Assembly (NCBI RefSeq): GCF_009669305.1
Contig: NZ_SADB01000009.1
Location: 124,001-188,000, forward strand
DNA length: 64,000 bases
Reading direction: 5' to 3'
Source: Ancylomarina sp. 16SWW S1-10-2
GTDB taxonomy: Bacteria > Bacteroidota > Bacteroidia > Bacteroidales > Marinifilaceae
The translations under genes and the position numbers were made by a program. How positions within the stretch are numbered: position 1 is the first letter of the stretch; each line of letters starts with the position of its first letter. The notes below the pieces were generated by a model that saw nothing but the letters and a program-made list of their open reading frames with translations, had not been told where the DNA came from and searched no databases. Of the stretch, positions 43,543-58,000 are shown one piece after another.

Positions 43543-45390
43543 ATGAGGAAATATTTACTATTATTAACAGCAGTTTTCATTATCATTTCATCTTGTTCTG
43601 ATAATCATGATAATGAAAAAGGAGTTGCAATTAACAATGATACAGCTGATCTTTCGAGCAGAGTAACTACAAAAAACACTTTAGTAATTATAAACAACCT
43701 TCCAGCAAGTAAAACTAAAGCAGGTACAGAGGTTGATGAAATTGATTACACTAAAAACTATGCATTTACATTACGTGCTGAAGTTGAAGCGCCTAAGGTT
43801 GATGGTGAATATGTGCAATCAACTCATGTAAAAATTGTAGACAATATGGCATTTGTGTCATATAATACAAAAGGTGATGTGTACAGAGGGGGAGTCGAGT
43901 TGTTTGATATTTCTGATCCTATAACTCCAGTTCTAAAGACTCAAGCTCTTTTCCCTAATATGGACGTTAGTTCAGTAGAGTATTATGATGGCGTTATTTA
44001 TTTAGTTGGAGCTCTTGATCCTGACAGTGAAGATTACCTTTTGGAATCTCCTGCAGTTCTAATTACTTTAGAATTGAGTGATTCTCAACAAATTCTGTCT
44101 GTATCTGATCCTGTAGATATGCCTTCTTTTGTAGCTACCGATATTGCAGTTGATGATGCCTATGTTTATGTAACTAGTGGTTCTGCTGGAGGTTTAAGTG
44201 TTCTTAATAGAAGCGATTTATCTTTAGTTAAAGATATGCCAATGGATGATGTAAGATCTTTAAGTATTAATACAAATAATATTTATGCTTTAAGTGCAGA
44301 CGAATCTATCCATTCTTTTAATAAGACTAATTTTACTGAATTAGAAAATATTGCGATAGGAAATATTTCTGATGAATCAAAAACTGAAATTGATGCAACA
44401 GATGAGTATATTTTTGCAGCTTTAAATAAGTCTGGTTTAGATATTAGAAATCTTGATGGTACATTAAAAGAGCATTTTAATAGACCAGAAACGGCAGAGG
44501 GTGGTTTGGATGCAGATTATGTAACCAACTCGGTAAGTCTAAACGGGGAGTTATTATTAATTGGTAATGGTGCTGCTGGTATTTATGTTGGCGCAATGGT
44601 TCCTGAAAACGATGATGCTGTAACAATGTTGGGTAGTATGGATCTTTCTGGTTCAGCAAACTTTGTGGAATCACAGGGAAATTACATCTTCGTTGCTGCA
44701 GGTACAGGTGGTCTTAAGATTCTTACCTTCGAATTGGACGAAGGTTTACCAGAGGAGATAATTCCTACAAAACCTTGTGAGACTCTTGTAGAGAATATTA
44801 TTAAGATGTTTCCTGAATATACAGATAATCGTAGTGCTTATCCAGAGTTGTTTAACGATGAAAATAACTTAATTCTTAAGCTGACTAAGGAATCTCCAGT
44901 TTATCTTACTTTCGTTGATGAAGGTGCGGGATGGAAAAATTCTTTGGCTTATTATACTTACGATGCCGATAATATTCCTGAAAGTGCTGATGAGATTGAG
45001 TTACATATGTTGTTTCCAAATGCTTCAAAAGAAGGTTCTGGAGGTGGCTTAAAGGCTGGAGACCGTGTTCAATTGGGCGATAGCGATTTTCCTGAAAATA
45101 CAGTAATTGGGTTTTGTCTAATTGCTAACGGATGGAAAAATGGCGCTACAACTGATGGAAATTATCGTCACTATACGAATATTGAGTTAAATGATAATGT
45201 TGATGGACAAAAACAACAACACACATTATTCATTGAGCAAGGATGTAAGGATATTGTATTGTGTTTTGAGGATGCAAGATTACCTGGAGGAGATATTGAT
45301 TTTAACGATATTATTTTCACAGTTAACGATAATGAAACAGATGCTAATGTCGCAACAGCTTTTGATTTGACGAATATTGTTGAGTTGTAA
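43543..45390 (+). CDS. Surface lipoprotein with beta-propeller and DUF4114 domain
   Basis: This 615-residue protein has a lipoprotein signal (MRKYLLLLTAVFIIISSC). Residues from about 85 to 425 form LVIVD-type propeller blades, for example THVKIVDNMAFVSYNTKGDV, GGVELFDISDPITPVLKT and NYIFVAAGTGGLKILTFELD. The C-terminal domain from about 450 has VYLTFVDEGAGWKNSLAYYT and PGGDIDFNDIIFTV, the DUF4114 signature, which is often found on secreted calcium-rich proteins. It precedes the giant adhesin but is closed by its own terminator. Confidence 0.87.
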   Translation: MRKYLLLLTAVFIIISSCSDNHDNEKGVAINNDTADLSSRVTTKNTLVIINNLPASKTKAGTEVDEIDYTKNYAFTLRAEVEAPKVDGEYVQSTHVKIVDNMAFVSYNTKGDVYRGGVELFDISDPITPVLKTQALFPNMDVSSVEYYDGVIYLVGALDPDSEDYLLESPAVLITLELSDSQQILSVSDPVDMPSFVATDIAVDDAYVYVTSGSAGGLSVLNRSDLSLVKDMPMDDVRSLSINTNNIYALSADESIHSFNKTNFTELENIAIGNISDESKTEIDATDEYIFAALNKSGLDIRNLDGTLKEHFNRPETAEGGLDADYVTNSVSLNGELLLIGNGAAGIYVGAMVPENDDAVTMLGSMDLSGSANFVESQGNYIFVAAGTGGLKILTFELDEGLPEEIIPTKPCETLVENIIKMFPEYTDNRSAYPELFNDENNLILKLTKESPVYLTFVDEGAGWKNSLAYYTYDADNIPESADEIELHMLFPNASKEGSGGGLKAGDRVQLGDSDFPENTVIGFCLIANGWKNGATTDGNYRHYTNIELNDNVDGQKQQHTLFIEQGCKDIVLCFEDARLPGGDIDFNDIIFTVNDNETDANVATAFDLTNIVEL

Positions 45391-45410
45391 AAATTTAAAT
45401 GAATATATAG

Positions 45411-45442
45411 AGTGCCATTCCTTTGGGAGTGGCACTTTTTTT
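45411..45442 (+). terminator. Rho-independent terminator of the DUF4114 lipoprotein gene
   Basis: Stem agtgccattcc pairs with ggagtggcact (one G-U) around a tttg loop and is followed by a run of T, 20 bp past the stop. Confidence 0.88.
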
Positions 45443-46056
45443 ATACCCTAAAATGAATCAGGATATTAGAATGGAAAGAATAAATAGACTATTTCTCCAT
45501 ATAAGAGTTCTTTAGCAGGGTGTGGATAGATGTTATTTAATTTTATATAGATGGTATTTTCTATTAATTATGGTATTAGTAGTACTCTTATTGTGGTTGA
45601 AATTAGTTGAGAGAAAAGTAACATAAGAGACAAAAAGAACGAATGTTGAGTTGTAAAGTAATGAGAGTAGGTTTTAATTTTACGACTTTAAAAATTTATA
45701 ACAAAGGGCGTTTTATAGTATTTATCATAATATATATAATAGTAATTTAAATAGCTTCAGGTTAATATCAATTTCGGGGATGTATTCAAATGTGTAAAGC
45801 CTTGTTTGTTTGTTTGTTAGCATTCAACAGATAAATCAGATGAATTGTGTTTTGTTATGATTCGTAGTGTGGATTAGTACTTTGTGTAAATCTACGAGAA
45901 TAGCATTTTAGTCAACAGAGTTGGTTGTTTTGTCAAATGTTAATGTGTGTTAATGCTGTTGGTGATTTATTTTTTTTATTGCTTTAACAATAAATCTTTT
46001 TTTAGTAACTTACAACTTAACAATATTGAATCAGATAGATCATTATATAATTATTT
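45443..46056. other. Leader region of the giant adhesin gene
   Basis: This region of about 610 bp is AT-rich, with T runs near 45968 and 45998. No exact TAnnTTTG element with a good partner was found. It probably holds the promoter of the adhesin-sprF-ompA operon. Confidence 0.45.
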
Positions 46057-49000
46057 ATGAAAAAAAATATACTCTTTAAATTCGAAAGAAATAATCTTCT
46101 CAAAAGATTATTTCTGTTTCTTGTTTTAGTTGTACTAACTTCTTTTGGAGTGAATGCACAAGATGCAGCTTTTACCTTTACGTTGAGTAATCAATGTGGT
46201 AGTGGTACGGCAAATTTTAATCAAACTTCAGTGGCTGGAGTCACAAATTGGGATTGGGATTTTGGGAATGGTAATAGTCTTACAACTGCTGTTGCTACTG
46301 AAGGTCAGAATCCTTCAGCTACTTATGCCAGTCCTGGAATTTATACTGTAAGCTTGTCTGTGAATGGGGGAACTGCTGTTACTCAAGACATAACAATTTA
46401 TCCTAATCCAGAACCCGATTTTACTGTTTTAGCAGCTAGTGGTTGTGAACCTATGGATGTTACATTAACCGGATCTGGTGGAAATGTAACTGTTGCTGGT
46501 TTCACTGTTGATGGCAAGGCTGTTGCTGGTGTCACTGGTGGAGATATTGATAGTTATCAGTGGAGCTTTTTGGGTAAAATAGATGGTGTAACTAAGACTG
46601 ATCCCGTATTATCACTTTCAGGATTAATAGCTGATACTTATGGAGTTCTATTAATATTAACTGATGATAAGGGGTGTACAGCATCAACTTATAAACCGGC
46701 AGTCGTTACTGTAAATCCTACGCCAACAGCTGACTTTTCCATTACCAAAGAAAATGATTGTGGTGTTGGCGATGTTACCTTCGGTGCTTTGGCAACAATT
46801 TCTTCTGGTGAAATTGACGAATATCAATGGGATGTCCTAAATGATGACAACATTGAAGCAGTTTCGGAGTCTTATACGCATAATTTTTCTTCTACAGGAA
46901 CTTTTGATGTTGCATTAACCGTAAAATCTGATGAGGGGTGTCTTTCGAATAAGGTAATTAAGCAGGTTAAATTCAATAGTGACAATACCACCGATTTCTC
47001 TTTTTCTGGAAATTGTGTTGGACAAGAGGTCACTTTTACAGCTGTGTCATCAGATCCAACTACTGCTTGGTCGTGGGATTTTGGTGATGGAACGGCTTCC
47101 AGTTTGCAAAATCCAACAAAAACATTTTCAACGGCAGGTGATAAAACAGTAACGCTTACGGCAACTCATTCCGATGGTTGTGTTATGGTGATTACAAAAA
47201 CAGTTACACTTTCAAGCGTTGAAGCGTCTTTTAACTACGATCTAAATTCTGCTTGTCCTCCAACTTATAAAGTTGCTTTTACCGGTTCATCTTCTGCAAG
47301 TACTAATACATGGTCTTGGAATTTTGATGGAAAAGGAACTAGCACTGAACAAAGTCCAGATTTTGATTTTTTGAATCCGGGTACACATACCGTTACATTA
47401 ACGGTAACTTCTGGTGAGGGATGTGTAGATACTTATATCGAAGATATAACAATTGTTGAAAAAACGCTCGACTTTACTATTTCATCGCCTGCCGAAGGTT
47501 GTGAAGGATTAGGGGTCGGTTTTACTGGTTCGTATTCCGATGCAACCAATGATCCTGTGACTGATTGGAATTGGACATTTGAAAATGAATCTGAAACAGG
47601 AATAGGTCAGAACGCTAATCATACCTACAATACGAGAGGAGTATATGATGTTAGCCTTTCCATTGAAACCACTAATGGTTGTATGCTTACCGAAACAAAG
47701 ACTAATGCTGTTCAGGTGGGTCAAAAACCAGTTATAACGAATATAACTGCTCCTGATGGCGATTGTGCTAATGTTGGTTTGGGATTTATTACAGACTTTA
47801 CAGGATTAGCTGATAGTTTGCATTGGGATTTTTCGAATGGCGGAATGCAAACTTCAAAATTTATAGATGGTCTTTCTCCTCAATCCATATCACATGAATT
47901 TACCGATGATAGTGATTTTCATTCCTTAACAGTAACTGCTTTTGATAATGGCTGTTCTTCTGATCCTGAAACAATTTCAAACATTGTAATTAAACAACCC
48001 ATTGCAAATTTTTCTGCTTCAGAAAAGGTAATTTGTTCTGTGCCTTCTACCGTGAACTTCACTAATACCAGTGAATCTGATGATGCGGGGACAATATATG
48101 AATGGGATTTTGATGATGGAAGTTCATCTACTGATCAAGCTCCATCTCATACATATGTTACCGCTGGTGATTATACGGTTACGCTTACGGTTACTAATCC
48201 TACTACACTTTGTTCCGATGTAAAAACACAAAAAATTAACGTAACAACATCATCGCCCAATTTTGTTACGGATAAAACAGTTGCTTGTCATCCTGCAAAA
48301 ATCAGTTTCACCAATGAAATCATAGCTAACTCATCTGCCAATTTTAGTATTAAGAAAGTAGAGTGGGATTTTGATAGTAATGGAACAATAGATTCTAGTG
48401 AAGAAAATCCTTCTTATACTTATATAAGGCCTGATTCGTATGCTGTTAGCATGACCGTAACCGAAGAAAATGGATGTGAATATAATATTAAAAAGGATGG
48501 TTTTTTAAGCATTAATGGACCTGTGGCTTCGTTTACCGAAGCTCCTGTGGAAGCATGTTTGGGTGATGAAATAACATTTACAAATACCACTACAAAATAC
48601 AGTAGTGATCCTGCCACTAGTAATACTTATTCGTGGAATTTTGGAGATGGAGACATATCAATAATTGAGAATCCTACACATACTTATGGGAGTGAAAATG
48701 TTTTTGAGGTAAGTCTTTTGGTGACTGATGATAACGGGTGTTCAAATACTTTTACTGAAACTAACTCAGTTATTGTGCCCAATTTAGTGGCAGGTTTTAC
48801 CACAACTAGAGATATTTACTGTTTAGAGAATAATATAGAATTTACTAATACAGCAAGTATTACGAATGGCACAGCAAGCATAACAAAATACGAGTGGGAT
48901 TTAGATGGAGATGGTTCTTATGAAATAAATACGACTTCCAACGGCAATCAAGCGTTAACATTTGCTTCTTCCGGAACATATACCGTCAAACAAAGAATTT

Positions 49001-52000
49001 CCAGCTCTCTTGGTTGTACCGATGAGTTTATCAAAGAAATAACCATAGTTAATGGCGATGGAACTTTTACGCCTGATGATACTAACTTAGGTTGTGCACC
49101 TGCTAGTACCACTTTCCGTGCCAATGATGATGATACTATGGTAGCTTCTTACGCTTGGACTTTTGGTGATGGAGAAATGTCCACTGTAAGAAATCCACTG
49201 CATTTCTATGTTTATCCTGGTTCTTATGATGTTACTTTAACAGTTGTATTGACAGGTGGATGTACTAAAACAAGTACCCAAACGGTTACTGTTGCTGGAG
49301 CGGTGGGTAACTTTACTTATAATAATTTGACAGGTTGTGCAGATCCTGATCATATCGTGAAGTTTGAAGTTTCAGATATGAGTAGCGTTAACTCCCTCAC
49401 ATGGGATTTTGGAAAAGGCGTTACAGAGAAGGTCGACTTTAATACTACAACTGACTATGCTTCCGTAGATCACGCTTATACGACTAATGGTACTAAACGT
49501 CCTTTTTTAACTCTAACAGATAATACTTGTGGAGATTACGCTTATTATCGCGACGATCTGGGACGAATAAATACTAGTATACCACCTACTGTTGATTTTA
49601 GTAAGTCTACTACTGCTGCTGTTGGAATTTGCGAAAATGTAGAGTTTCAATTTTTTGATGAATCTACTTTGAATGATGATCGCTATCAGATTACCGGTTG
49701 GGCTTGGGATTTTGGTGATGGGAAAGTTTCTAATTTACAGAACCCGAACCATCAATTTACCACGGCAGGAACTTATGACGTAGAACTGGAAGTTACTACA
49801 AGTATTGGATGTACTACGACTCTGAAAAAAACAGGTTTCGTTGTGGTTGTTTCTCCTAATAATTTAACGGGTTTAGCTATTGATATTATAGAACCAGGAT
49901 TAGTGAATAGCAAATTTTGCTCTTCTGATAATGTTATTTTCAACGGTTCTGCCACTACAACCAATGGAGATGGATCTATTGCAAATTGGGTTTGGAATTT
50001 TGGTGATGGAAACGATGCTTCCACACAAAGTGCAAATCATACTTATAATACTTCTGATGAAGGCTTAACCAATACAGTTACACTTACAGTTACAGACAAT
50101 AGCCAGTGTGTTCAAGTAATTACGAAAGATGTCAGTATTTATAAAGTTGAAGCGGATTTTTCAATTACAAATTCACCAGTACTAAGAGGTAATAATATAG
50201 CTTTTGCTGATTTATCAACAAGTAAAATAAATTCTGCTACTGATGGAACGATTTCAGATTGGGCATGGACTTTCGAAGAGGGAACTCCAACATCTTCAGT
50301 AGTTCAAAATCCAAATATTGCATACAATACAATCGGGAGTAATTACGATGTAGGTTTAACAGTTACTAATAACGAGGGTTGTATAGCCAATACCAGTAAA
50401 ACGGTAAGTGTTAGCAATAATCCACCTTTGGTAACTAATTTTGGTGTTTCAGGGAATGAGGATACTGATATTGCAATTGCTCAGGCTAATTTTAATTCAA
50501 ATTTTAATACCTCATTAGATCCTAGCCAGACAATTACTAAAGTTAAAATTATTAGTCTACCAGAAAATGGAGACCTTTATATAGGTACTTCAAAAATTTC
50601 GGCGATAGGAACAGAATTGACCTATGCTGAATTGGCAACTTTAATTTTTAAACCTGAAGCAAACTGGAATGGAACATCTTCTTTCGATTACAATGCATCT
50701 GATGGTTTAGATTATGCTGTTAATGATGCGACCATTACCATCACAGTGAATGAAATTCAGGATGTGCCTGTTGTAACTAATATTAACCTCAGCAATGATA
50801 AAGATGTTAATACAACTTTTGATGCGGCGACTTTCGAGGCTAAATTTTCTGATGTAGATTTAGCTGGCAATACAAATCCTGATTTTAAAAATATTAAAAT
50901 AACAGATATTTCAGATCTTCTTTTAAAAGGGAGTCTAACATTGAATGGTGTTACAATCCTTCTTGGTGTTGATATTTCAAAGGCAGACATAGCGAAGTTA
51001 GTTTTTGAACCATTGTTAGGTTTTGTTGGAACTGCCAGTTTTGAGTGGAATGGATCTGATGGTGCTGATTATGCTGTAGATGATGCTACAGTAAGTATCA
51101 CATATATCAATACAAAGCCAATACTTACAAGTGTCGATCTTGGAGATACGAAGGAAGATGAAGTAATGACTTTTCCAATGTCTTATTTTTTAGATTATCA
51201 TTCCGATGTGAATGTAAACGATGATCCTTTTACTCGTTTGAAAATTATATCTCTACCTCCTAGTACAGCTGGTGTGTTTAAGTTGAACCAAACTGTACCT
51301 CTCAATTTGACAGTTGGTATGGAAATTCCTTACGAAGCGCTTTTAGAGCTTGAATTTACACCTGCTAGCGGTTACAATGGAGTTATAGAATTAGAATGGG
51401 ATACTTTTGATGGTACCGAATATTCTGAAGGACCAGCAACAATAAGTTTTACCTATGTAAATACGGCACCAACAGTTTCGAATATAACCAAAACAGCAGT
51501 TAATGAGGATACGCAGGTCGATTTTACCACGACCAACTTTACTGATAATTTTAACGATGTTGATATTCATGATAATCTAACTAGAATTACAATTAAAACT
51601 CTTCCTGCAAATGGAACTTTAAAATTAAATGGGGTTATTGTTACTGATGAACAAAATATCTCTCTAGTTGATTTGGATGCCTTAAAATATTTCCCAAATC
51701 CAGATTTTAATGGAACAGATAGTTTTAAATGGAGGGGAAATGATGGAACCATTAATTCTTCCAATGTAGCAACAGTTAATCTAACAATTAAACCAATTCA
51801 GGACAAACCAACTGTTTCTAATATTACAAAACTTGAAATTGAAGATACTCCTGTTCCAATTTTGGCGCAAGATTTTATTGATGAATTCTCAGATGTTGAT
51901 GCTCCTTATGGAAATCCGAACGGTACTTTGGTGGAAATAATAATCAAATCTCTACCTACCAATGGAACATTAGAATTAAATGGAGTAGCGGTGTTTAATA

Positions 52001-55000
52001 AACAGGTAATTCTGGTTGGCGATATTGATACTGGTTCTGGTTTAGTTTTTGTTCCTAATGATGGTTACGAAGGAGATTCTTCATTCGATTGGAACGCATC
52101 CGACGGATTAGAAAATGCGACTACTGATGCTTCAGTTAATATTAAGCATACAAACACACCTCCAGTAGTTACCAGTTACGATTTTGGAACGAAACTCGAA
52201 GATGCTATTTTCACCCTTACACGTGATGATTTTCAAACTTATTATTCTGATGACGATGCAACAGATGTACAATTTAAACATGTAAAAATTGTTAGTTTAC
52301 CTTCATCTACTGTTGGTGTCTTTACAATTGATATATCTGGAACCGATGAAATTCTTACTACAGGAATTTATTCCTATTCCAATTTATTAGCTGGTTTAAA
52401 GTTTACTCCTAAGCTAGGAGCAAATGGAATCGTTAATTTGATATGGAATGCCGAAGATGGAACAGAGTATGCCGCAAGTAATGCTACATTTAGTCTCACC
52501 TATATTAATTCAATTCCGGTAGTAACTAATTTTGCAAAACCGGCTGTTGATGAGGATAACAACGTAATTTTTTCTCAGGCAGATTTTGATTCAAATTATC
52601 TTGATGTGGACGTCAATGATTCAATGGAGAAAATAAAAATCACAGATCTTCCAGATAAAGGCACATTAAAATATGGAGCAATAACAGTCAGCCTAGGTGA
52701 TGAAATTGCTTATGCTGATTTAGCCAATTTGATTTATGAGCCAAATGCTAACTATTTTGGACCCGATTCATTTACTTGGCAGGGATTCGATGGAACAGTT
52801 TATTCGAGCAATTCTGAGGTTTCCTTAAGTATTCTTTCGGTTAACGATATACCAACAGCAGATAACGAAACGGTTACCGAACTTGAAGATGTAACCTATA
52901 TATTTACTTCATCTGATTTCTCATCATATAGTGATGTCGAAACTGGTTTTGCGGGTATTAAAATTACGGACTTAGAAAGTCAAGGAACTCTTGAATACGA
53001 TGGAGCTCCTGTTGCTAGTGGATTGGAAATTGCTACAGTTGATATTTCAAAATTGAAATTTATTCCGAAAGCGAATGAAAATGGTCCTAATTACGATTCA
53101 TTTACCTTTCAAGTCTTCGATGGAGAAGCATATAGTGCTAGTAGTTATACAATGACTATTGATATTACTGCTGTAAATGATGAACCAACATTCTCTTTAA
53201 AGGCTGATTCTGATATTGAGGTTGATGAAGATTCTGGAGCTGCTGTAGTTAATGGGCAATTGATAAATATTAGTGAAGGGCTTGGAGATGAAAGTGCTCA
53301 GACTATTACTGTTTTAACGAGCAATAATAACAACAATTTATTCAGTGTTCAGCCAAGTATCGATGTTAGTGGTAATTTAAGATTTACACCTGCTGATAAT
53401 ATGTATGGAACAACTACGGTAAGTGTTTACATTACCGATGATGGAGGAACTTTAAATAATGGTGATGATCAATCAATTTCACAAACCTTCACAATTACAG
53501 TGAATGCAGTTAACGATCCACCAGTTGCTAAATATGATTCATTCAGTACAAATGAAGATGTTCTTTTGAGTGGTAATTTGAAATCAGATAATGGAAGTGG
53601 ATTGGATTCTGATCTTGATAGTGATTCTGCAAATTTCACATACTCTGTTTTGGACGGTGGAACTGCAGCTATTAATGGAACAATTTCATTGAATGCTGAT
53701 GGAACATTTAGCTATGATCCAAATCCTGACTTTTTTGGAACTGTATCCTTTACTTATCAGGTTTGTGACGATGCCATTTCACCTCTAGTTCGGGAATGTG
53801 ATATTGCCACAGTAAGCATTGCAGTAAATGATGTGAATGATGCTCCAATTGCTTTGGATAATAATGCTATTACCAAGGAGGATATTCCTATTGTGATTCC
53901 AGTACTTGCCAATGATTCCGATGTAGATGGAACACTTGATTTGACAAGTTTGAATGTTGTTATAGAACCATCTCATGGTACAGTAAGTACTAATCTAACA
54001 ACAGGAGAGCTTATTTATACGCCGGATGCAGATTATCATGGCAACGATGAGTTTACTTACGAAATTTGTGATAATGACGGAGCTTGTGATACAGCAGTTG
54101 TTTATATCGTTGTTCAAAGTGAAAATGATAAATTAGTTGCTAATGATGATACGGCTGAAACGGATGAAGATGTTTCAGTAGAAATTTCAGTTCTAACTAA
54201 TGATGTGGACTTGGATGGAACGATTGATTCTGGAAGTTTAGTTATTGTAGGTCAAGCAGCAAACGGAACGCTTGTAATCGATAATACGACTGGTATTGTA
54301 AACTATACACCTAATGAGAATTTCTATGGTGTCGATTCATTTACCTACGAGGTGTGTGATAACCAAGGAGCCTGTGATTTTGCAACGGTAACTGTTACGG
54401 TGAATGATGCGAATGATGCTCCAATTGCTTTAGATAATAATGCTATTACCAAGGAGGATGTTCCTGCTGTGATTGATGCACTTGCCAATGATTCCGATGA
54501 GGATGGAACGCTTGATTTGACAAGTCTTAAAATTATTGTAGGTCAAGAACCAGTTCATGGTTCAGTAAGTATTAATCCAACAACAGGAGAGTTTACTTAT
54601 ACTCCAAATACAGATTATCATGGAAACGATGAGTTTACTTATGAAATTTGTGATGATGATGGCGCTTGTGATACTGCAGTTGTTTATATTGTTGTTCAGA
54701 GCGAAAATGATAAACTGGTTGCTAATAATGATACGGCTGAAACGGATGAAGATGTTCCAGTAGACATTTCAGTTCTAACTAATGATGTGGATTTGGATGG
54801 AACTATTGATGTTGGAAGCCTAGTTATTGTAGGTCAAGCAGCAAACGGAACGCTTGCAGTCGATAATACGACTGGCATTGTAAGCTATACACCTAATGAG
54901 AATTTCTATGGTGTCGATTCATTTACCTATGAGGTGTGTGATGACCAAGGAGCTTGTGATTTTGCAACAGTAAGTATTACAGTGAATGATGTGAATGATG

Positions 55001-58000
55001 CTCCGATAGCTTTGGATAACAATGCTATTGTCAATGAGGATGAAGAGGTTGTAATTAATGTACTTGCCAATGATTCCGATGTAGATGGAACACTTAATTT
55101 TACAAGTTTGAATGTTGTTACAGGTCAAGAACCGGCTCATGGAACAGTAAGTATCAATCCAACTACTGGAGAGATTATTTATACGCCGGATGCAGATTAT
55201 TATGGAAACGATGAGTTTACTTATGAAATTTGTGATGATGATGGCGATTGTGATACAGCTAAAGTGAACATTACCGTTAATAGTGTAAATGATATTCTAA
55301 TTGTTAATGATGATTCAGCTTCAATTCTTGAAGATACTCCAGTTACATTGGATGTTTTGGGTAATGATGTTGATTCTGATGGAACTATTGATATTTCCAG
55401 TTTGACAATCGTTAACCAACCAACAAACGGTGTAGTTGCGATAAATCCTGTTACGGGTGAAATAACCTATACGCCGGATGCTGATTTCTACGGTACAGAT
55501 ACCTTTGTTTACAGAGTTTGTGATAACGAAGGTTCTTGTGATACTGCCTCTGTAAGCATTACAGTGAATGGTGTGAATGATGCTCCAATTGCCTTAGATA
55601 ACAATGCTATTACCAAGGAGGATATTCCTATTGTGATTCCGGTACTTGCCAATGATTCCGATGTGGATGGCACATTGGATTTAACAAGTCTTCAAGTTGT
55701 TTCGGGACCAGGCAATGGAACAGTAAGTATCAATCCAACAACCGGAGAGATTACCTATACACCAGAAGCCGATTATCATGGAAACGATGAGTTTACTTAT
55801 CAGATTTGTGATGACGATGGGGCTTGTACAACAGCTGTGGTTTATCTTGTTGTTCAAAGCGAGAATGATACATTGGTTGCTACTAACGATACGGCTGAAA
55901 CGGCTGAAGATACTCCGGTAGACATTCCAGTTCTAACGAACGATGTAGATTTGGATGGAACGATTGATCCAGGAAGTCTGGTTATTGTAGGTCAGGCATC
56001 AAACGGAACGCTTGTAGTGGATAATGTAACAGGTATTGTAAGCTATACACCAAATGAAAATTTCCAGGGTACCGATTCATTTACCTATGAGGTATGTGAT
56101 GATCAGGGAGCTTGCGATTTTGCGACGGTAAGTATTACAGTGAATGATGTGAATGATGCTCCAATTGCGTTGGATAATAATGCAATTACCAATGAAGATG
56201 TTCCTGCTGTGATTGACGTACTTGCCAATGATTCCGATGTGGATGGCACATTGGATTTGACAAGTCTTCAAGTTGTTTCAGGACCAAGCAATGGAACAGT
56301 AAGTATCAATCCAACAACCGGAGAGATTACCTATACACCAGAAGCCGATTATCATGGAAACGATGAGTTTACTTATCAGATTTGTGATGAGGATGGGGCT
56401 TGTACAACAGCAGTGGTTTATGTTGTTGTTAAAAGTGAGAATGATACTCTAGTTGCAAATAACGATACTGCAGAAACGGATGAAGATACTCCGGTAGACA
56501 TTCCAGTTCTAACGAACGATGTAGATTTGGATGGTAATATTGATTTTGGAACTTTAGTTATTGTAGGTCAACCAGCAAACGGAACGCTTATAGTCGATAA
56601 TACCACCGGAATTGTAAGCTATACGCCTAATGAGAATTTCAATGGTGTCGATTCATTTACCTATGAGGTATGTGATGATCAGGGAGCTTGCGATTTTGCG
56701 ACGGTAAGTATTACAGTGAATGATGTGAATGATGCTCCAATTGCGTTGGATAATAATGCTACTACCAAGGAGGATGAATCGCAAGTTATTGATGTACTTG
56801 CCAATGATTCCGATGTGGATGGCACATTGGATTTAACAAGTCTTCAAGTTGTTTCAGGACCAAGCAATGGAACAGTAAATATCAATCCAACAACCGGAGA
56901 GATTACCTATACACCAGAAGCCGATTATCATGGAAACGATGAGTTTACTTATCAGATTTGTGATGAGGATGGGGCTTGTACAACAGCTGTGGTTTATCTT
57001 GTTGTTCAAAGCGAGAATGATACATTGGTTGCTACTAACGATACGGCTGAAACGGATGAAGATACTCCGGTAGACATTCCAGTTCTAACGAACGATGTAG
57101 ATTTGGATGGCAATATTGATTTTGGAACTTTAGTTATTGTAGGTCAAGCAGCAAACGGAACGCTTGTAGTCGATATTACGACCGGAATTGTAAGCTATAC
57201 GCCTAATGAGAATTTCCATGGTGTTGATTCATTTACCTATGAGGTGTGTGACGATCAAGGAGCTTGTGATTTTGCAACGGTAACTGTTACTGTGAATGAT
57301 GTGAATGATGCTCCAATTGCGTTGGATAATAATGCTACTACCAAGGAGGATGAATCGCAAGTTATTAATGTACTTGCCAATGATTCTGATGTGGATGGAA
57401 CACTTGATTTGACAAGCCTTAAAGTTGTTACAGAACCAGAACATGGTACGGTAAGTATTAATTCAACAACAGGAGAGATTACTTATACACCAAATGCCGA
57501 TTATCATGGAAACGATCAGTTTACCTATGAAATTTGTGATGATGATGGCGCTTGTGATATAGCAGTCGTTTATATTGTTGTTCAAAGTGAAAATGATAAA
57601 TTGGTTGCGAATAACGATACGGCTGTAACGGATGAAGATAGTCCTGTAAACATTTTAGTTCTAACTAATGATGAGGATTCAGATGGAACTATTGATCCTG
57701 GAACTTTGATAATTGTAGGCCAAGCAGCAAACGGAACGCTTAAAGTCGATAATATAACCGGAATTGTAAGCTATACACCTAATGAGAACTTCCATGGTGT
57801 TGATTCATTTACCTACGAGGTGTGTGACGACCAAGGAGCTTGTGATTTTGCTACAGTAACTGTTACAGTGAATAATGTGAATGATGCTCCAGTTGCTTTA
57901 GATAATAATGCGATTACCAAGGAGGATGAATCGCAAGTTATTGATGTACTTGCCAATGATTCCGATGTGGATGGAACACTTGATTTAACGAATCTTGAGG

